Assembly: GCA_036524155.1 (NCBI GenBank)
Contig: DATDCV010000081.1
Span: 1 to 32,722, forward strand
Length of the DNA stretch: 32,722 nt
Reading direction: 5' to 3'
Origin: DATDCV01 sp036524155
Lineage (GTDB): Bacteria; Verrucomicrobiota; Verrucomicrobiia; Limisphaerales; UBA8199
The notes below the pieces were generated by a model. It searched no databases. It was not told the DNA's origin and worked only from the letters and a program-made list of their open reading frames with translations. Positions 24,272-32,722 of this stretch are shown here, one piece after another; within the stretch, counting starts at the first letter, position 1, and each line of letters opens with the position of its first letter. Both the position numbers and the translations under genes were made by a program.

Positions 24272-27200
24272 TTACCACTGTCGTGCCCGGTAAAACCGGC
24301 GCGGCGCGGCGGGGTTCAGGTCCGACAGTATTTGTACGCCGCCGAGGCCGCGAACCAGCGGCAGCGGCAGCCAGTTCGTGGAGGGGAGGCTGGTGGTGTA
24401 CTCGAGAGAATAGAGCCGGTCGGAGAACGTGGGGACCAGCACCGAGAACTGACCCGCGTTCCAGACGGGCCGTTGCATCCGCGGAGCCGGTCGGAGGCCG
24501 AACAACTCGAGGGTGTGGGCGTTGCCGGCAGCCACGGCCACGACATTGGTGAGCGTGCGCAAGAGGCCCGATTGGCCGAAGAAATTATCGCCCCAACCGG
24601 CGGCAGCGCCGTCCGCCAGCACAGTTAGGGAATGAGTGCCGCCGGCCGCCACTACGACCGCGGGAGGCAGGTTCGTCGGCACGTTGCATTGGCCGTAGGT
24701 GTCGTCACCCCAGGCGACGATGCTGCCGTCATTCCGCACCGCGAGGCTGTGGTACTCGCCCGCAGCGATTGCGACCACATGGGTCAACGACCAGGGCACG
24801 CTCGATTGTCCGCTGTAAATACCAACGGGGTCCGTGTTTTGGCCCCAGGCGAACACGACGCCGTCGTTACGCAGCGCGAGGCTGTGGTTGCCCCCGGCGG
24901 CAATCGCCACGACGTGGTCAAGGGTCAGCGGTGGTACGGCTTGGCCAAAGCTGTTGTCGCCCCAACCGACAACGGTTCCATCAGACCGCAAAGCCAGGCT
25001 ATGCCAGAAACCGGCAGCGACCGTCGAGACATCGGAGAGATTCGCGGGAGGAGAGATCTGCCCATACGAGTTGTCGCCCCAGCCCACAACGGTACGGTTG
25101 GCGGTGACCGCCAGGCTATGATAGCCGCCCCCGGCGATGCCCAGCGCCGGCCCAAGGTCCGCCGGTGGCGAACACTGGCCGCTACCGTTGTTTCCCCAGG
25201 CATAGATGGTGCCATCGCGACGGAGCAGCAAGCTGTGATCCTGACCTGCCGCGATAGCCACAGCGTCGACGGTGCGATTGGAGATGGCGTTAGTCTGGCC
25301 GTAGTCATTTTGGCCGAACGCGCGCAGCGGAAGCACGACGAGTTGAGCTTCGGCACTGGTGGCAGTGCCGTAAGGGCTGGAGACTCTCAAGGTATAGGCG
25401 CCCGCCTGCTCGGGCACGACGGATGCGGCGGAATAAACAGAATTTGTCGCGCCGGGAATGGGGGTCCCGTTAAGTAGCCACTGATAGCTCAAAGGTGTGC
25501 TACCAGTTGCCGACGCCGTAAAGGCCAACGAGTCGCCGCCCAGATTCGTGCGGGTGACGGGATCTGAGAGGATGATCGGAGGGACGTAGCCCGGGGTGAA
25601 ACTCACCTCGTCAACCCAGCCGGCGTCCAGGCCGACGCTCACGCTCCCGTCCTTCGAGTAGGTCCATTCGAGTGTGTTCATCCCCTCGGGGAGCGCCATG
25701 ATTTGGCGGAGCCAGCCGGTTTCCCCGCTGATTCTTGCCTGATTAGTGATCCCCTCGCCGGGATTTTTGGCGGTGAAGATCAGAAAATCGAAATTCGTTT
25801 CGGAAGAAACCTTCCACCAGAAGCTAAGGAGGCCGGGCCCGGCAACGCTCGAGCGCAGTGTAGTGCTCTGGCGGTCTGTGATCGACCCACTCCGAGCCGA
25901 GGCGACGTTGTCCTGAGAAACAACGGTCTGGCCCTGCCAGGGAGCAACGGGATCATTGGTCCAACTCAACTGGGAATTGTTCAAGGCGACGTCCAGTGGG
26001 ACCGAGGGCAGGGCGGGCGTGCTATAGAAGACGCGGCTGAGATAGCTGCGGGGGGCGCCGTTGATGGTGCTGTAGGCGCCGCCTACGAGCATCCGGGTGT
26101 CGTCCAGCAGCGCCAGCTTATACACCAAATCGTCGGCGCCCGTGGTCATGAAGGTCTCGACGGCTCCGGTGGCGCTGAGCCGCGCGATATTGTTAAGGGC
26201 GACCGACCCGATCTGGCTGAATTGGCCGCCTACCAGGACTCGGCCGTCGTTTTGGACGGCGATGGTGCGCACGTGCGGTGAGGCGCCTCCGGAAACAGCC
26301 CCGTTATCGAAAGAGGTGTCAAGTGTGCCGTCAACATTCAACCGGGCGAGGTGGGTTCTCGAAGTATTGTTAATGGAACTGAATTGGCCGCCGAGGAGAA
26401 CCTTTAAGTCAGGTTGGAGTGCCATGCATAGCACGGAACCGTTCACCCCGGCAGTGTTGGTTTGGTAGGTCTGGTCGAGCGAGCCGTCCGGGTAAAGCCG
26501 GGCAACCCCGCGACGCAGCGCACCATTGACATTCGTGAAGTACCCGCCAACCAGGATCTTATTGTCGGGCTGAACGAGCAGCGAATTAACCGACACCGTT
26601 TGCCCGGAGATACCAGCCAGGAAGCCGGTGTCCAGCGAGCCATCCGGCTTCAGGCGTGCGATGTTGGCCCGTGGCGTTCCCCGGATGGCGGAAAAGGAAC
26701 CGCCGACAAGGACCTTCCCGTCGGCCTGCACGGCGAGGCACGAGACATTTCCGTTTGTGCCCCCGATGCCGTTTTGGAAGCTGGAATCGAGCGAGCCATC
26801 GGAATTCAGCCGTGCCAGGGCGCGGCAATCTGAACCGTTGAAGGAGGTGAAGTAACCGCCGATCAGGATCTTGCTCGCGACCGGGGCGATGGCGTAAACC
26901 GCGGCGTTGGCTCCGGACATGCCCGAAAGAAAGCCGGCATCCGGTGAACCGTCAGGGGTGAGGCGCCCGATGTTCTTTGTGCCGGACCCATTTACCAGGA
27001 TCTTGCCGTCGCTCTGGGCCACGATCCAGCTTACCCCGGGATAGAGCAGAGTGGAGCCGTTGGCGAAAGCAGGGTCGAGAGCGCCGTTTGACTCGAGCCT
27101 CACGAGGTTGTTGGCGAGGCTCCCGTTGTAGGCCGAGAAGGTGCCTGCGACCAAGACCTCGCCGCCCGGGTACAACGTGAGGGAGAGTGCGGACCCAAAC

Positions 27201-28234
27201 TGAGGACCCGCACCGACCGAAAACGAGACATCCCGGGAGCCGTCGGTGTTAAGCCGGGCCACTCCCCGCTGGCTCGCGCCATTGATCGTGGCGAACGATC
27301 CGGCCAGGACAATTCTGCCGTCGGGCTGGAGCTTTACCGAGTTAACGATCGAATCCGCCCCGGACCGCCCAGCCGAAAAGGTGTTATCCAGGGAGCCGTC
27401 GGCATTGAGTCGGGCGATGCGATTAATAGCTGCCCCGTTAACCGAAGTGAAATTACCGCCAATCACGAGCTTCCCATCGGATTGGATCGCGACGCTGTTG
27501 ATGCCGCCGCTGACACTCGCCAGAAAGGAAGTGTCGAGACTGCCATCGGGAAGCAAGCGTGCGATCCCGAGCCTGGTGGCGCCGTTGACGTTCGTGAAAG
27601 AGCCGGCGATGACGATATTGCCATCCTTCTGCAACTCAATCGCGTTGACTGCGTTGTCCGCGCCCGCGAGGCCGTAAAGGAACGTGGTGTCCCGGGTCGC
27701 GTCGGTATTCAGCCGGGTGAAATAATTGGCGCCGCTCCCCGCAAAGTTGCCCGCGACCAGGATTTTGCCGTCTTTCTGGAGCGCCACGGAAGACACGGAA
27801 GTCCCGGAAAAGGTGGCGAGGTTATCGACTGAGCCGTCGGCGTTGAACCTGACAATTCCCGCGAGGGAAAATATCCCCCACCAATCCAGGACGCCGCCAA
27901 CCACGATTTTGCCGTCCGGCTGCACCGCCATCGTGCGGCCATACAGGGTCGGGAGACCCAGATCATTGGTGAACGTCAGGTCCGTCGCGCCGTTGGTCTG
28001 CAAGCGAGCGAGACCATTGATGGTTTCTCCGTTGACGGTGGTGAAGCTTCCGGTGATCAGCACTCTGCCGTCGCCGAGCAAGGCGGCGGCGTTAACGGGA
28101 CCGTTTATTTGCGAACCGGCGTCAAACGAAAGGTCCACCTCCCCGGGGAGGGACTGGCCGAAGTCGGGTTGAGCGGCCAGAACGAAAGCCGAAGCCAAAA
28201 TGACGTGGCTGATTCTCATCCGCATATGTTTCAT
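24272..28234 (-). CDS. Secreted delta-60 / Ig-like / RCC1 repeat protein, paralog 2
   Basis: From the ATG at 28234 the protein has 1,320 residues, almost exactly the length of the downstream paralog, and a signal peptide ending AAQPDFGQ. The frame extends to 28318, but that N-terminus is not signal-like; ATGs at 28225 and 28219 are alternatives. The architecture mirrors paralog 1: 14 delta-60 repeats, a sandwich domain (GPGLLSFWWKVSSE, MNTLEWTYSKDG), an Ig-like domain (PLSYQWLLNGTPIPGATNS), seven RCC1-type repeats, and a C-terminus ending RRFYRARQW. The RCC1 and C-terminal parts look more alike between the two proteins than the delta-60 parts. Surface exposure is inferred; function unknown. 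A local tandem duplication is the simplest origin. Confidence 0.88.
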   Translation of the reverse strand: MKHMRMRISHVILASAFVLAAQPDFGQSLPGEVDLSFDAGSQINGPVNAAALLGDGRVLITGSFTTVNGETINGLARLQTNGATDLTFTNDLGLPTLYGRTMAVQPDGKIVVGGVLDWWGIFSLAGIVRFNADGSVDNLATFSGTSVSSVALQKDGKILVAGNFAGSGANYFTRLNTDATRDTTFLYGLAGADNAVNAIELQKDGNIVIAGSFTNVNGATRLGIARLLPDGSLDTSFLASVSGGINSVAIQSDGKLVIGGNFTSVNGAAINRIARLNADGSLDNTFSAGRSGADSIVNSVKLQPDGRIVLAGSFATINGASQRGVARLNTDGSRDVSFSVGAGPQFGSALSLTLYPGGEVLVAGTFSAYNGSLANNLVRLESNGALDPAFANGSTLLYPGVSWIVAQSDGKILVNGSGTKNIGRLTPDGSPDAGFLSGMSGANAAVYAIAPVASKILIGGYFTSFNGSDCRALARLNSDGSLDSSFQNGIGGTNGNVSCLAVQADGKVLVGGSFSAIRGTPRANIARLKPDGSLDTGFLAGISGQTVSVNSLLVQPDNKILVGGYFTNVNGALRRGVARLYPDGSLDQTYQTNTAGVNGSVLCMALQPDLKVLLGGQFSSINNTSRTHLARLNVDGTLDTSFDNGAVSGGASPHVRTIAVQNDGRVLVGGQFSQIGSVALNNIARLSATGAVETFMTTGADDLVYKLALLDDTRMLVGGAYSTINGAPRSYLSRVFYSTPALPSVPLDVALNNSQLSWTNDPVAPWQGQTVVSQDNVASARSGSITDRQSTTLRSSVAGPGLLSFWWKVSSETNFDFLIFTAKNPGEGITNQARISGETGWLRQIMALPEGMNTLEWTYSKDGSVSVGLDAGWVDEVSFTPGYVPPIILSDPVTRTNLGGDSLAFTASATGSTPLSYQWLLNGTPIPGATNSVYSAASVVPEQAGAYTLRVSSPYGTATSAEAQLVVLPLRAFGQNDYGQTNAISNRTVDAVAIAAGQDHSLLLRRDGTIYAWGNNGSGQCSPPADLGPALGIAGGGYHSLAVTANRTVVGWGDNSYGQISPPANLSDVSTVAAGFWHSLALRSDGTVVGWGDNSFGQAVPPLTLDHVVAIAAGGNHSLALRNDGVVFAWGQNTDPVGIYSGQSSVPWSLTHVVAIAAGEYHSLAVRNDGSIVAWGDDTYGQCNVPTNLPPAVVVAAGGTHSLTVLADGAAAGWGDNFFGQSGLLRTLTNVVAVAAGNAHTLELFGLRPAPRMQRPVWNAGQFSVLVPTFSDRLYSLEYTTSLPSTNWLPLPLVRGLGGVQILSDLNPAAPRRFYRARQW

Positions 28235-28728
28235 TGCCGAATTAAGCGCGCAGATATTAACGGCGTCGGAACCTGTCTCGCAGCGCTCTGTTCGCGCACC
28301 GTTCATCAAAGTGTTCATCGCAACAATGTCGTTTTCCTCGTGCCACCGGGACAGACCCGGGCCGCTCGTCCAAGTCGGGGCTCAGCGAGGTTACAATATG
28401 TGAGTCAACGACGATTTGCAACTGACTGGACGTTTTATTTCAGAAAAAACGAAACTGATTCTACTCCGGGGCGGAGGGCGCCCCCGCGCGAGCGCTCGGG
28501 CGTCGGTTCCCTGGCGAAGCGGAAGGCAGCAATTCTCACTTTGGCGTAGCGCGGGCGTCTCGCCCGCGAGTTCCTGGGGCGTCCCCGCCCTTTCTAGCCT
28601 CGGTCGGCGGGACGTCGACCGAACCCGCGGGCGAGACGCCCGCGCCACATTCCGATAATGAGAACTGCTGCCCGGAAGGGCACCCTTCGGCAAACTCCGG
28701 ATTTGGCGAACGGAGCGGGGCCTCCCGT
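28235..28728. other. Intergenic region upstream of paralog 2
   Basis: The half near 28235 should contain the promoter and leader of paralog 2; no clear -35/-10 pair was identified. From about 28470 the sequence becomes very GC-rich and holds the nested inverted repeat at 28525-28672. Short open frames here are repeat translations, not genes. Confidence 0.55.
28525..28672. repeat. Nested inverted repeat with GCGGGCGTCTCGCCCGC cores
   Basis: Outer arms 28525-28538 and 28659-28672 (GGCAGCAATTCTCA / TGAGAACTGCTGCC) pair at 13 of 14 positions. Inner arms 28549-28568 and 28626-28645 are 20-bp perfect complements, and each contains a smaller palindrome (GCGGGCG...CGCCCGC). The central part includes a further inverted GGTCGGCGGGACGTCGACC. 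It lies in the gap between paralog 2 and the glycoside-hydrolase-like gene, downstream of the latter. Confidence 0.88.
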
Positions 28729-30732
28729 TCACTCGACGACGAGGATGTCGTGCACCTGGACGGGCGGCACCTTAACCCGGACCTCGCCTGAAGAGTGCTC
28801 AAATGCGAGCGGTTGGCCGGCAGGTTGCAGCGTGATTTTCTGCGGTCTGACGCTCTGCCGAATTGCCAGACTCAGCGGGCCGGCCGGGGGGATGGACTCG
28901 ATGATAGGCTCGGTGCGGTGCGGGCCGGAGGTGTTGATCAGGTTGATGGCGAGCTTGCCTCCAAGGCGGTTAACCACGACGTCCACATCCGGCGAGCCGC
29001 TCACTTCGACTATCGGTTTGGGAAACAGCTCGTGCACGAGCAAGTTCAGGAATTTGCGGCCGGCCTGGCTGCGCGATTTCAGGTAGGCGGGACTGAAACT
29101 GAAATACAGGGCGGCAATCCGGCCCTTGCCGACAGGTGCAATCGTGGCGGCTGGATACGGTTCGGCGTCTAGCTTTTCAACGGTCTGAAGACGGCCAAAC
29201 GGACGTGCAGTCGCGCCGCATTGGACCCTGAGACCAACGCCCGACATCAGCTCGTTGTCATGCGCTAAATGCACCGTCGGCAAACCTTTTGAAGCCTCGA
29301 TCTTCACGTCGAGTTCGCGCTCGAACAACGGTGCTGTCCGGGGCCCTATCAGAAGCAGCGTTCCTCCCTGCTTTACGTATTCGACCAATTCGGCATTGAA
29401 CTCCGGCGCGAGATACTCCCACTCGGGCACAACGATGAGCGGGTATTCCCTCATGCGGCCCGAAAGTTGGTGTTCGCCGAGCAGCTCGACCGACTGCTGC
29501 GATTCGAGCAGCGCCTGGAGCGTGCCGCTGAAGGGGGAATGGTCGCGCGGGAAAAGCCCATTCGCTCGCAGGTAATGCGCGGTGGTCGAATACAGCAGCG
29601 CGATCTGCGGCACCTGGGTCGCGTGATGGCAAAAAGCCTGCCGCGCCCGGCAGAATTTGGCCACTTCGCCCATCACCGGCATGCGTTCGCTGCGAACGGA
29701 GCCGTCGCGTTTTTGTGTAAAGTAGGCCTGGAAACCCCCGCCCATGGCCAGGACCACCGCCGCCTCGCGCTGCAACTGGAGAGCGCTTTTCTGGGTCGCG
29801 CCGTCTTTCCCGGCCTGCGTAGTGAAACTCCAGGCCATCAGGTCCCACGGTTTGCCCTGACGCGCCAGGTACCGTGCCGAGATGCGGGCCGAGTTGACGC
29901 TGTCCTGCGGCGAATAATCTCCGGACAGGAAATCAACCGGTGCGCACACCGCTTCCGGCATGTGGTCCGAAAATGCCCAATTGCTGCAAGACTGAAATTC
30001 CGGGTTGGTCTTCCGGACCTCGGTAATGTAATGGCGCAGATACGCGCGGAAGGCTTCACGGTTGAATTGGAGAAAATCAAACCAATGGGTCCCGTTAGGC
30101 TGGGGCCGCGGGCCGGAGTCCAGGCCGAAGGACTTGCCCCAAGCTTTCATCGCCGGTTCACTGTAGTCGGGCACGGCTGCCCAGCAATCGCCGTCGATCC
30201 AAACACCGTCGATTTTGTACACTCCTGCCAGTTCGCGAAGCTGCGGGATCAGCAGTTGGTCGACGTACGGCCCGAACAGGGAAGTAGCGTTGCCGTTGGT
30301 CTTGCCATCCCCATTGACTGCAGCCCAGTCCGGGTGACGAATAATCGCTTCCGAATCCCACACGCCGGAGTAGTGCATATACAACGACACGCCTTTTTCG
30401 GCGGTTACCTGCCGCCACAGCCGGAGCGGATCGCCGACGAAGCCGGGAGCGGGATTTCCGACTTTCGTCGGGTAGCTCGATAGTCCGCGGTGGCCTTTGC
30501 AGTCAATCTGTAAGTAATCCGGGTGCACCTTGTCGATGACGTCCAGGATCATTTCACGGGTCGTGTTCTTGCCGATCTCCGTGCAGTCGGGCCCCGCGTG
30601 AAAATCGAAGTGGATACCGAGGAAACTGTCCGCCCGTTTGAGCCGGGGCGGGTTTTGGGCGAGGGCCGGGGTGATGGGGAGGGCGAGGAGGCTGGCGAGG
30701 AGGAGGCTGTAAGTTCTCATACCTGATTTCAT
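28729..30732 (-). CDS. Secreted glycoside-hydrolase-like protein (TIM barrel plus GATase-like domain)
   Basis: The 667-residue protein has a signal peptide (residues ~1-25, ending TPALA). Residues ~35-370 look like a GH-type beta/alpha barrel of the hypothetical glycosyl hydrolase (GHL) kind: FLGIHFDFHAGPDC, HPDYLQIDCKGHRG, YMHYSGVWDSEAI and IDGVWIDGDCW, where the acidic residues are candidates for the active site. Residues ~375-505 resemble the class-I-amidotransferase-like domain seen after the barrel in GH42-type enzymes (YPLIVVPEWEYLAPEF, GGTLLLIGPRT). A small beta domain ends the protein. The substrate cannot be read. Start is the ATG at 30732 with AAGGA about 10 nt upstream; an internal ATG at 30720 is possible. 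Only 7 bp separate it from the upstream GH123-like gene, so they are probably co-transcribed. Confidence 0.8.
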   Translation of the reverse strand: MKSGMRTYSLLLASLLALPITPALAQNPPRLKRADSFLGIHFDFHAGPDCTEIGKNTTREMILDVIDKVHPDYLQIDCKGHRGLSSYPTKVGNPAPGFVGDPLRLWRQVTAEKGVSLYMHYSGVWDSEAIIRHPDWAAVNGDGKTNGNATSLFGPYVDQLLIPQLRELAGVYKIDGVWIDGDCWAAVPDYSEPAMKAWGKSFGLDSGPRPQPNGTHWFDFLQFNREAFRAYLRHYITEVRKTNPEFQSCSNWAFSDHMPEAVCAPVDFLSGDYSPQDSVNSARISARYLARQGKPWDLMAWSFTTQAGKDGATQKSALQLQREAAVVLAMGGGFQAYFTQKRDGSVRSERMPVMGEVAKFCRARQAFCHHATQVPQIALLYSTTAHYLRANGLFPRDHSPFSGTLQALLESQQSVELLGEHQLSGRMREYPLIVVPEWEYLAPEFNAELVEYVKQGGTLLLIGPRTAPLFERELDVKIEASKGLPTVHLAHDNELMSGVGLRVQCGATARPFGRLQTVEKLDAEPYPAATIAPVGKGRIAALYFSFSPAYLKSRSQAGRKFLNLLVHELFPKPIVEVSGSPDVDVVVNRLGGKLAINLINTSGPHRTEPIIESIPPAGPLSLAIRQSVRPQKITLQPAGQPLAFEHSSGEVRVKVPPVQVHDILVVE

Positions 30733-30739
30733 TTTTCTG

Positions 30740-32668
30740 TCAATCCTTCGGATTGAGGGCGCGCTGCAGAGCGATGATGTGATTGGCTATTTCGAGCCTT
30801 AAGGCGTTCAAACGGCCAAAATTGGCGGCTTTTTCAGGATCCAGTTTGGCAAAGCCGTCGTCCGGGAATCGTAGGCCGCGCTTGCCTTCGTAAACCGACC
30901 AGTCCTCGGCAATCCCCTGGTCGATGGCGTCAAGCAAGGCGCGCGCTTTCGCTGTCTCGGGTAGTGCGGGCTTCGCCTTGGCCACAAGGGACTCCAGTTT
31001 GCACAGATACTTTAAGTCGTCGATTCCCTCGCGGCAGCGCTCGTAATCCAGCGTCGGGTAGATCGCGTCTTTTTGTGTGCGGACCAGCGAACCGCGTTCG
31101 TTGCGAAGGTTGTAGTACCACTCCACTTTGCCTTTCGCGCCGAACTTGCTCATCTTCCAAAAAAAGAACCCGAAGGGGAATCTTCCGCTGCCGGCGTTGA
31201 CAAACCACGGTATCGCCCCCGCCGCTTGTACTTCTTGCAGAAAATCTTTGTTGAGCAGCCGTCGCCCCTGGTTGTGATGGTCCGCGCCGTCCCACCCGTT
31301 GTTAAACGTCGCCACATTCAGGAACGGTGCCATGGCCATCACTTCCCGGTAGCCGTTCATATCGCTCGTGGTGGCGATCTCCGGCAGTTCTTCCCACACG
31401 AACCGGGCGAGTCGCCCGGCCGTTTTCACTCCGTCCGTCCCTTTATTGGTCAACTCATCGCCGATGGAAAATACGCAGGGCACCCCGTGCTTGACGGCCT
31501 CTTCGTGCATCAGGCGCATCACCTTGATGTACTTCTGCTGCCACCGGCGGTTGGTCTCGTCGCCGTAGCCGGCAAGCTCGCTCACGTGCAAACCCATCGG
31601 CGCCGCCCAATAAAACGTGCCGGGGAAACCGGCCTTTTTATACGCTTCGAGCACGGCACCGAAATCGCCCGTGTCAGTATCATAGACCGGCAGGTGGAAA
31701 TCATAGAGCGGTGCGACGCAGGTCATCCCGTGTTCGCGCATGTCCGCAAAGTGCGCCGCCAGGATTTTCCCGTCCTTATCGTCGTCGGGCTTGGAGTAAT
31801 TGAACCCCAGGCTGAGAGGCGGCTCGGCCAGATCGATTGGCAGCACCTCGAGGCTGATTTGGATGGAACCGACGGGCTGAGTGCCGGCACGCACCACAAC
31901 CTGGCCGAGGTAAACTCCAGGCGGTGCTTTTGGCGGCACCTTGACGGTGCACCAAAAAAACTCGGTGCTGTAGGCCGACATGCTCCAGGGGCGGCCCACC
32001 GGCATCAGGATGTCACGCGCGCCGCCGTGGAAACCTTCGACTGACGCCACCCTGATATTAGCAGCGGGGATGATCTCGTTGGCCGGACCTTTCAGGTCCC
32101 CGGCGGAGACCGAGACCTCATCCAACGTCTGTTTCGGCCGCAACAGGAAACTGAACGGCTCGTATTCGCCCGGCGCCGCAAACAGTTTCGCCTCGCGGAG
32201 GTTGCCCTTCGGCCCGGTGCGTATGCTGACTCCCAGAGGCGAAAGGATGGTCACCGTCTTTCCATCGGCGTCCCGCAGGGTGACCGCCTGCGGCTTCGCG
32301 TAAACCAGCGGTTGCTCGAGCATGGGTTTTTGCTCGGTGGTCGGGTCTTCGTTGTAGTCGGTGACAAAGAGGTCAAGTTCCGCAGCCAGGCTGGAGATCG
32401 CGCTGAGGAACGACAAAACAACTGCGACAGGACCAAGGAAACGAAAACACGAGGTGATACGGGGGCTGTCCTGGTGCGCGGACTTCAGTCCGCAGCAACG
32501 CCCAATTGGCCGGTTCGTTGCCGATTCCAAAGGCCCCTGTTGACGCGTGTCGCTGCGGACTGAAGTCCGCGCGCCGACAGCGACACCTCGGCAGTTTGTG
32601 GCCCCCGCGCATCCCTTGTTACCCGAAGAGGTTCCCTCCGAACGACGTGGCGGCAGCCTTCTTTCCAT
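30740..32668 (-). CDS. Secreted GH123-like (DUF4091) glycoside hydrolase
   Basis: From the ATG at 32668 the frame gives 642 residues. The real exported protein probably begins nearer residue 75, where CFRFLGPVAVVLSFLSAISSLA forms a signal peptide; the first ~70 codons run through a palindromic repeat. After the signal come a beta-sandwich domain (~95-290: FAAPGEYEPFSFLLRP, YSTEFFWCTVKVPPKAPPGVYLG) and a barrel (~290-560) with the Asp-Glu pair of GH123 in FSIGDELTNKG (D404-E405). The DUF4091 C-terminal part includes KVEWYYNLRN and DDLKYLCKLESL. GH123 enzymes are N-acetyl-beta-galactosaminidases using substrate-assisted catalysis, but DUF4091 relatives are broader, so the substrate is open. It is upstream of the GHL-type gene by 7 bp. 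Confidence 0.85.
   Translation of the reverse strand: MERRLPPRRSEGTSSGNKGCAGATNCRGVAVGARTSVRSDTRQQGPLESATNRPIGRCCGLKSAHQDSPRITSCFRFLGPVAVVLSFLSAISSLAAELDLFVTDYNEDPTTEQKPMLEQPLVYAKPQAVTLRDADGKTVTILSPLGVSIRTGPKGNLREAKLFAAPGEYEPFSFLLRPKQTLDEVSVSAGDLKGPANEIIPAANIRVASVEGFHGGARDILMPVGRPWSMSAYSTEFFWCTVKVPPKAPPGVYLGQVVVRAGTQPVGSIQISLEVLPIDLAEPPLSLGFNYSKPDDDKDGKILAAHFADMREHGMTCVAPLYDFHLPVYDTDTGDFGAVLEAYKKAGFPGTFYWAAPMGLHVSELAGYGDETNRRWQQKYIKVMRLMHEEAVKHGVPCVFSIGDELTNKGTDGVKTAGRLARFVWEELPEIATTSDMNGYREVMAMAPFLNVATFNNGWDGADHHNQGRRLLNKDFLQEVQAAGAIPWFVNAGSGRFPFGFFFWKMSKFGAKGKVEWYYNLRNERGSLVRTQKDAIYPTLDYERCREGIDDLKYLCKLESLVAKAKPALPETAKARALLDAIDQGIAEDWSVYEGKRGLRFPDDGFAKLDPEKAANFGRLNALRLEIANHIIALQRALNPKD
32476..32572. 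repeat. Full copy of the GCGGACTnnAGTCCGC element at the 5' end of the GH123-like gene
   Basis: Two perfect 21-bp inverted arms (32476-32496 and 32552-32572) flank a 55-bp core. Each arm is itself a palindrome (GCGGACT-TC-AGTCCGC). Read on the minus strand the left arm and core align with 3959-4024, which precedes the heparinase-like gene in the same relative orientation. Confidence 0.9.
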
Positions 32669-32692
32669 AAACCGCAACGCGGAAGAGAGCAA

Positions 32693-32722
32693 GGGCCTCC
32701 TCTCCCCGACCCTCTCCTCCAG
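32693..32722. repeat. REP-like family R1, copy 3, cut by the window edge
   Basis: GGGCCTCCTCTCCCCGACCC and the following CTCTCCTCCAG match the left part of the copies at 7900 and 10024. The right arm lies outside the window. Confidence 0.8.

Noticed and set aside
24125..24628. Plus-strand frame of 167 codons beginning in the inter-paralog gap
   Set aside because: Most of it is antisense to the end of paralog 2, with no Shine-Dalgarno or recognisable motif.
19851..28234. Regular DNA periodicity that might suggest a CRISPR or satellite array
   Set aside because: The period corresponds to delta-60 and RCC1 protein repeats with diverged codons; there are no identical direct repeats with unique spacers and no cas genes.
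28235..28318. N-terminal extension of giant paralog 2 to 28318
   Set aside because: The extra 28 residues are charged and would precede the signal peptide. Starting at 28234 gives a length equal to paralog 1.
1..32722. Search for tRNA, rRNA, integrase/transposase, toxin-antitoxin or defence genes
   Set aside because: None was recognised in either strand; short repeats are the only mobile-looking elements, and no protein here would mobilise them.

Overview
The window is a GC-rich chromosomal segment from what is most likely a member of the Verrucomicrobiota (Pedosphaerales/Limisphaerales type). This is inferred from the gene families present: secreted DUF4838 and GH123/DUF4091 proteins, a heparinase II/III protein, delta-60/RCC1 surface proteins, an FG-GAP/UnbV protein and a lone H-X9-DG pseudopilin. 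The density of short palindromic repeats in the gaps, and sometimes inside genes, also fits. A related planctomycete cannot be excluded. No CRISPR array, prophage, transposase, toxin-antitoxin pair, rRNA or tRNA was seen.

Layout. Positions 36-6238 look like a polysaccharide/uronate block: a secreted DUF4838 protein, a convergent MFS transporter of the anion:cation symporter type, and a secreted heparinase II/III-like lyase. Trigger factor (6490-7809) faces an OPT-family peptide transporter (8238-10754, minus) across a repeat-filled gap. A pseudopilin-like protein (11075-11908, minus) is followed by a 1,230-residue FG-GAP/UnbV protein (12337-16029) that overlaps convergent rsmD. The threonine-degradation pair tdh-kbl (minus) is divergent from an XRE-cupin regulator, with a probable operator between them. 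A fragment resembling a thioredoxin-fold C-terminus lies just after the regulator. Two tandem paralogous secreted proteins of about 1,320 residues (19851-23816 and 24272-28234, both minus) have the same order of parts: delta-60 repeats, a sandwich domain, an Ig-like domain and RCC1 repeats. The window ends with two closely spaced minus-strand secreted glycoside-hydrolase-like genes (28729-30732 and 30740-32668).

The most unusual feature is the repeat load. At least six families of short, mostly palindromic elements are visible. One is embedded in frame in the OPT transporter, a heptamer array is embedded in frame just after the signal peptide of the DUF4838 protein, and a third family sits at the 5' end of two secreted polysaccharide-degrading genes in the same relative orientation. 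Two copies of a roughly 110-bp hairpin element differ by a compensatory base-pair change, which suggests the folded form matters. I see no complete new enzymatic or defence system. The best candidate for something undescribed is this set of protein-embedded and 5'-end repeats, comparable in concept to the Rickettsia palindromic elements.
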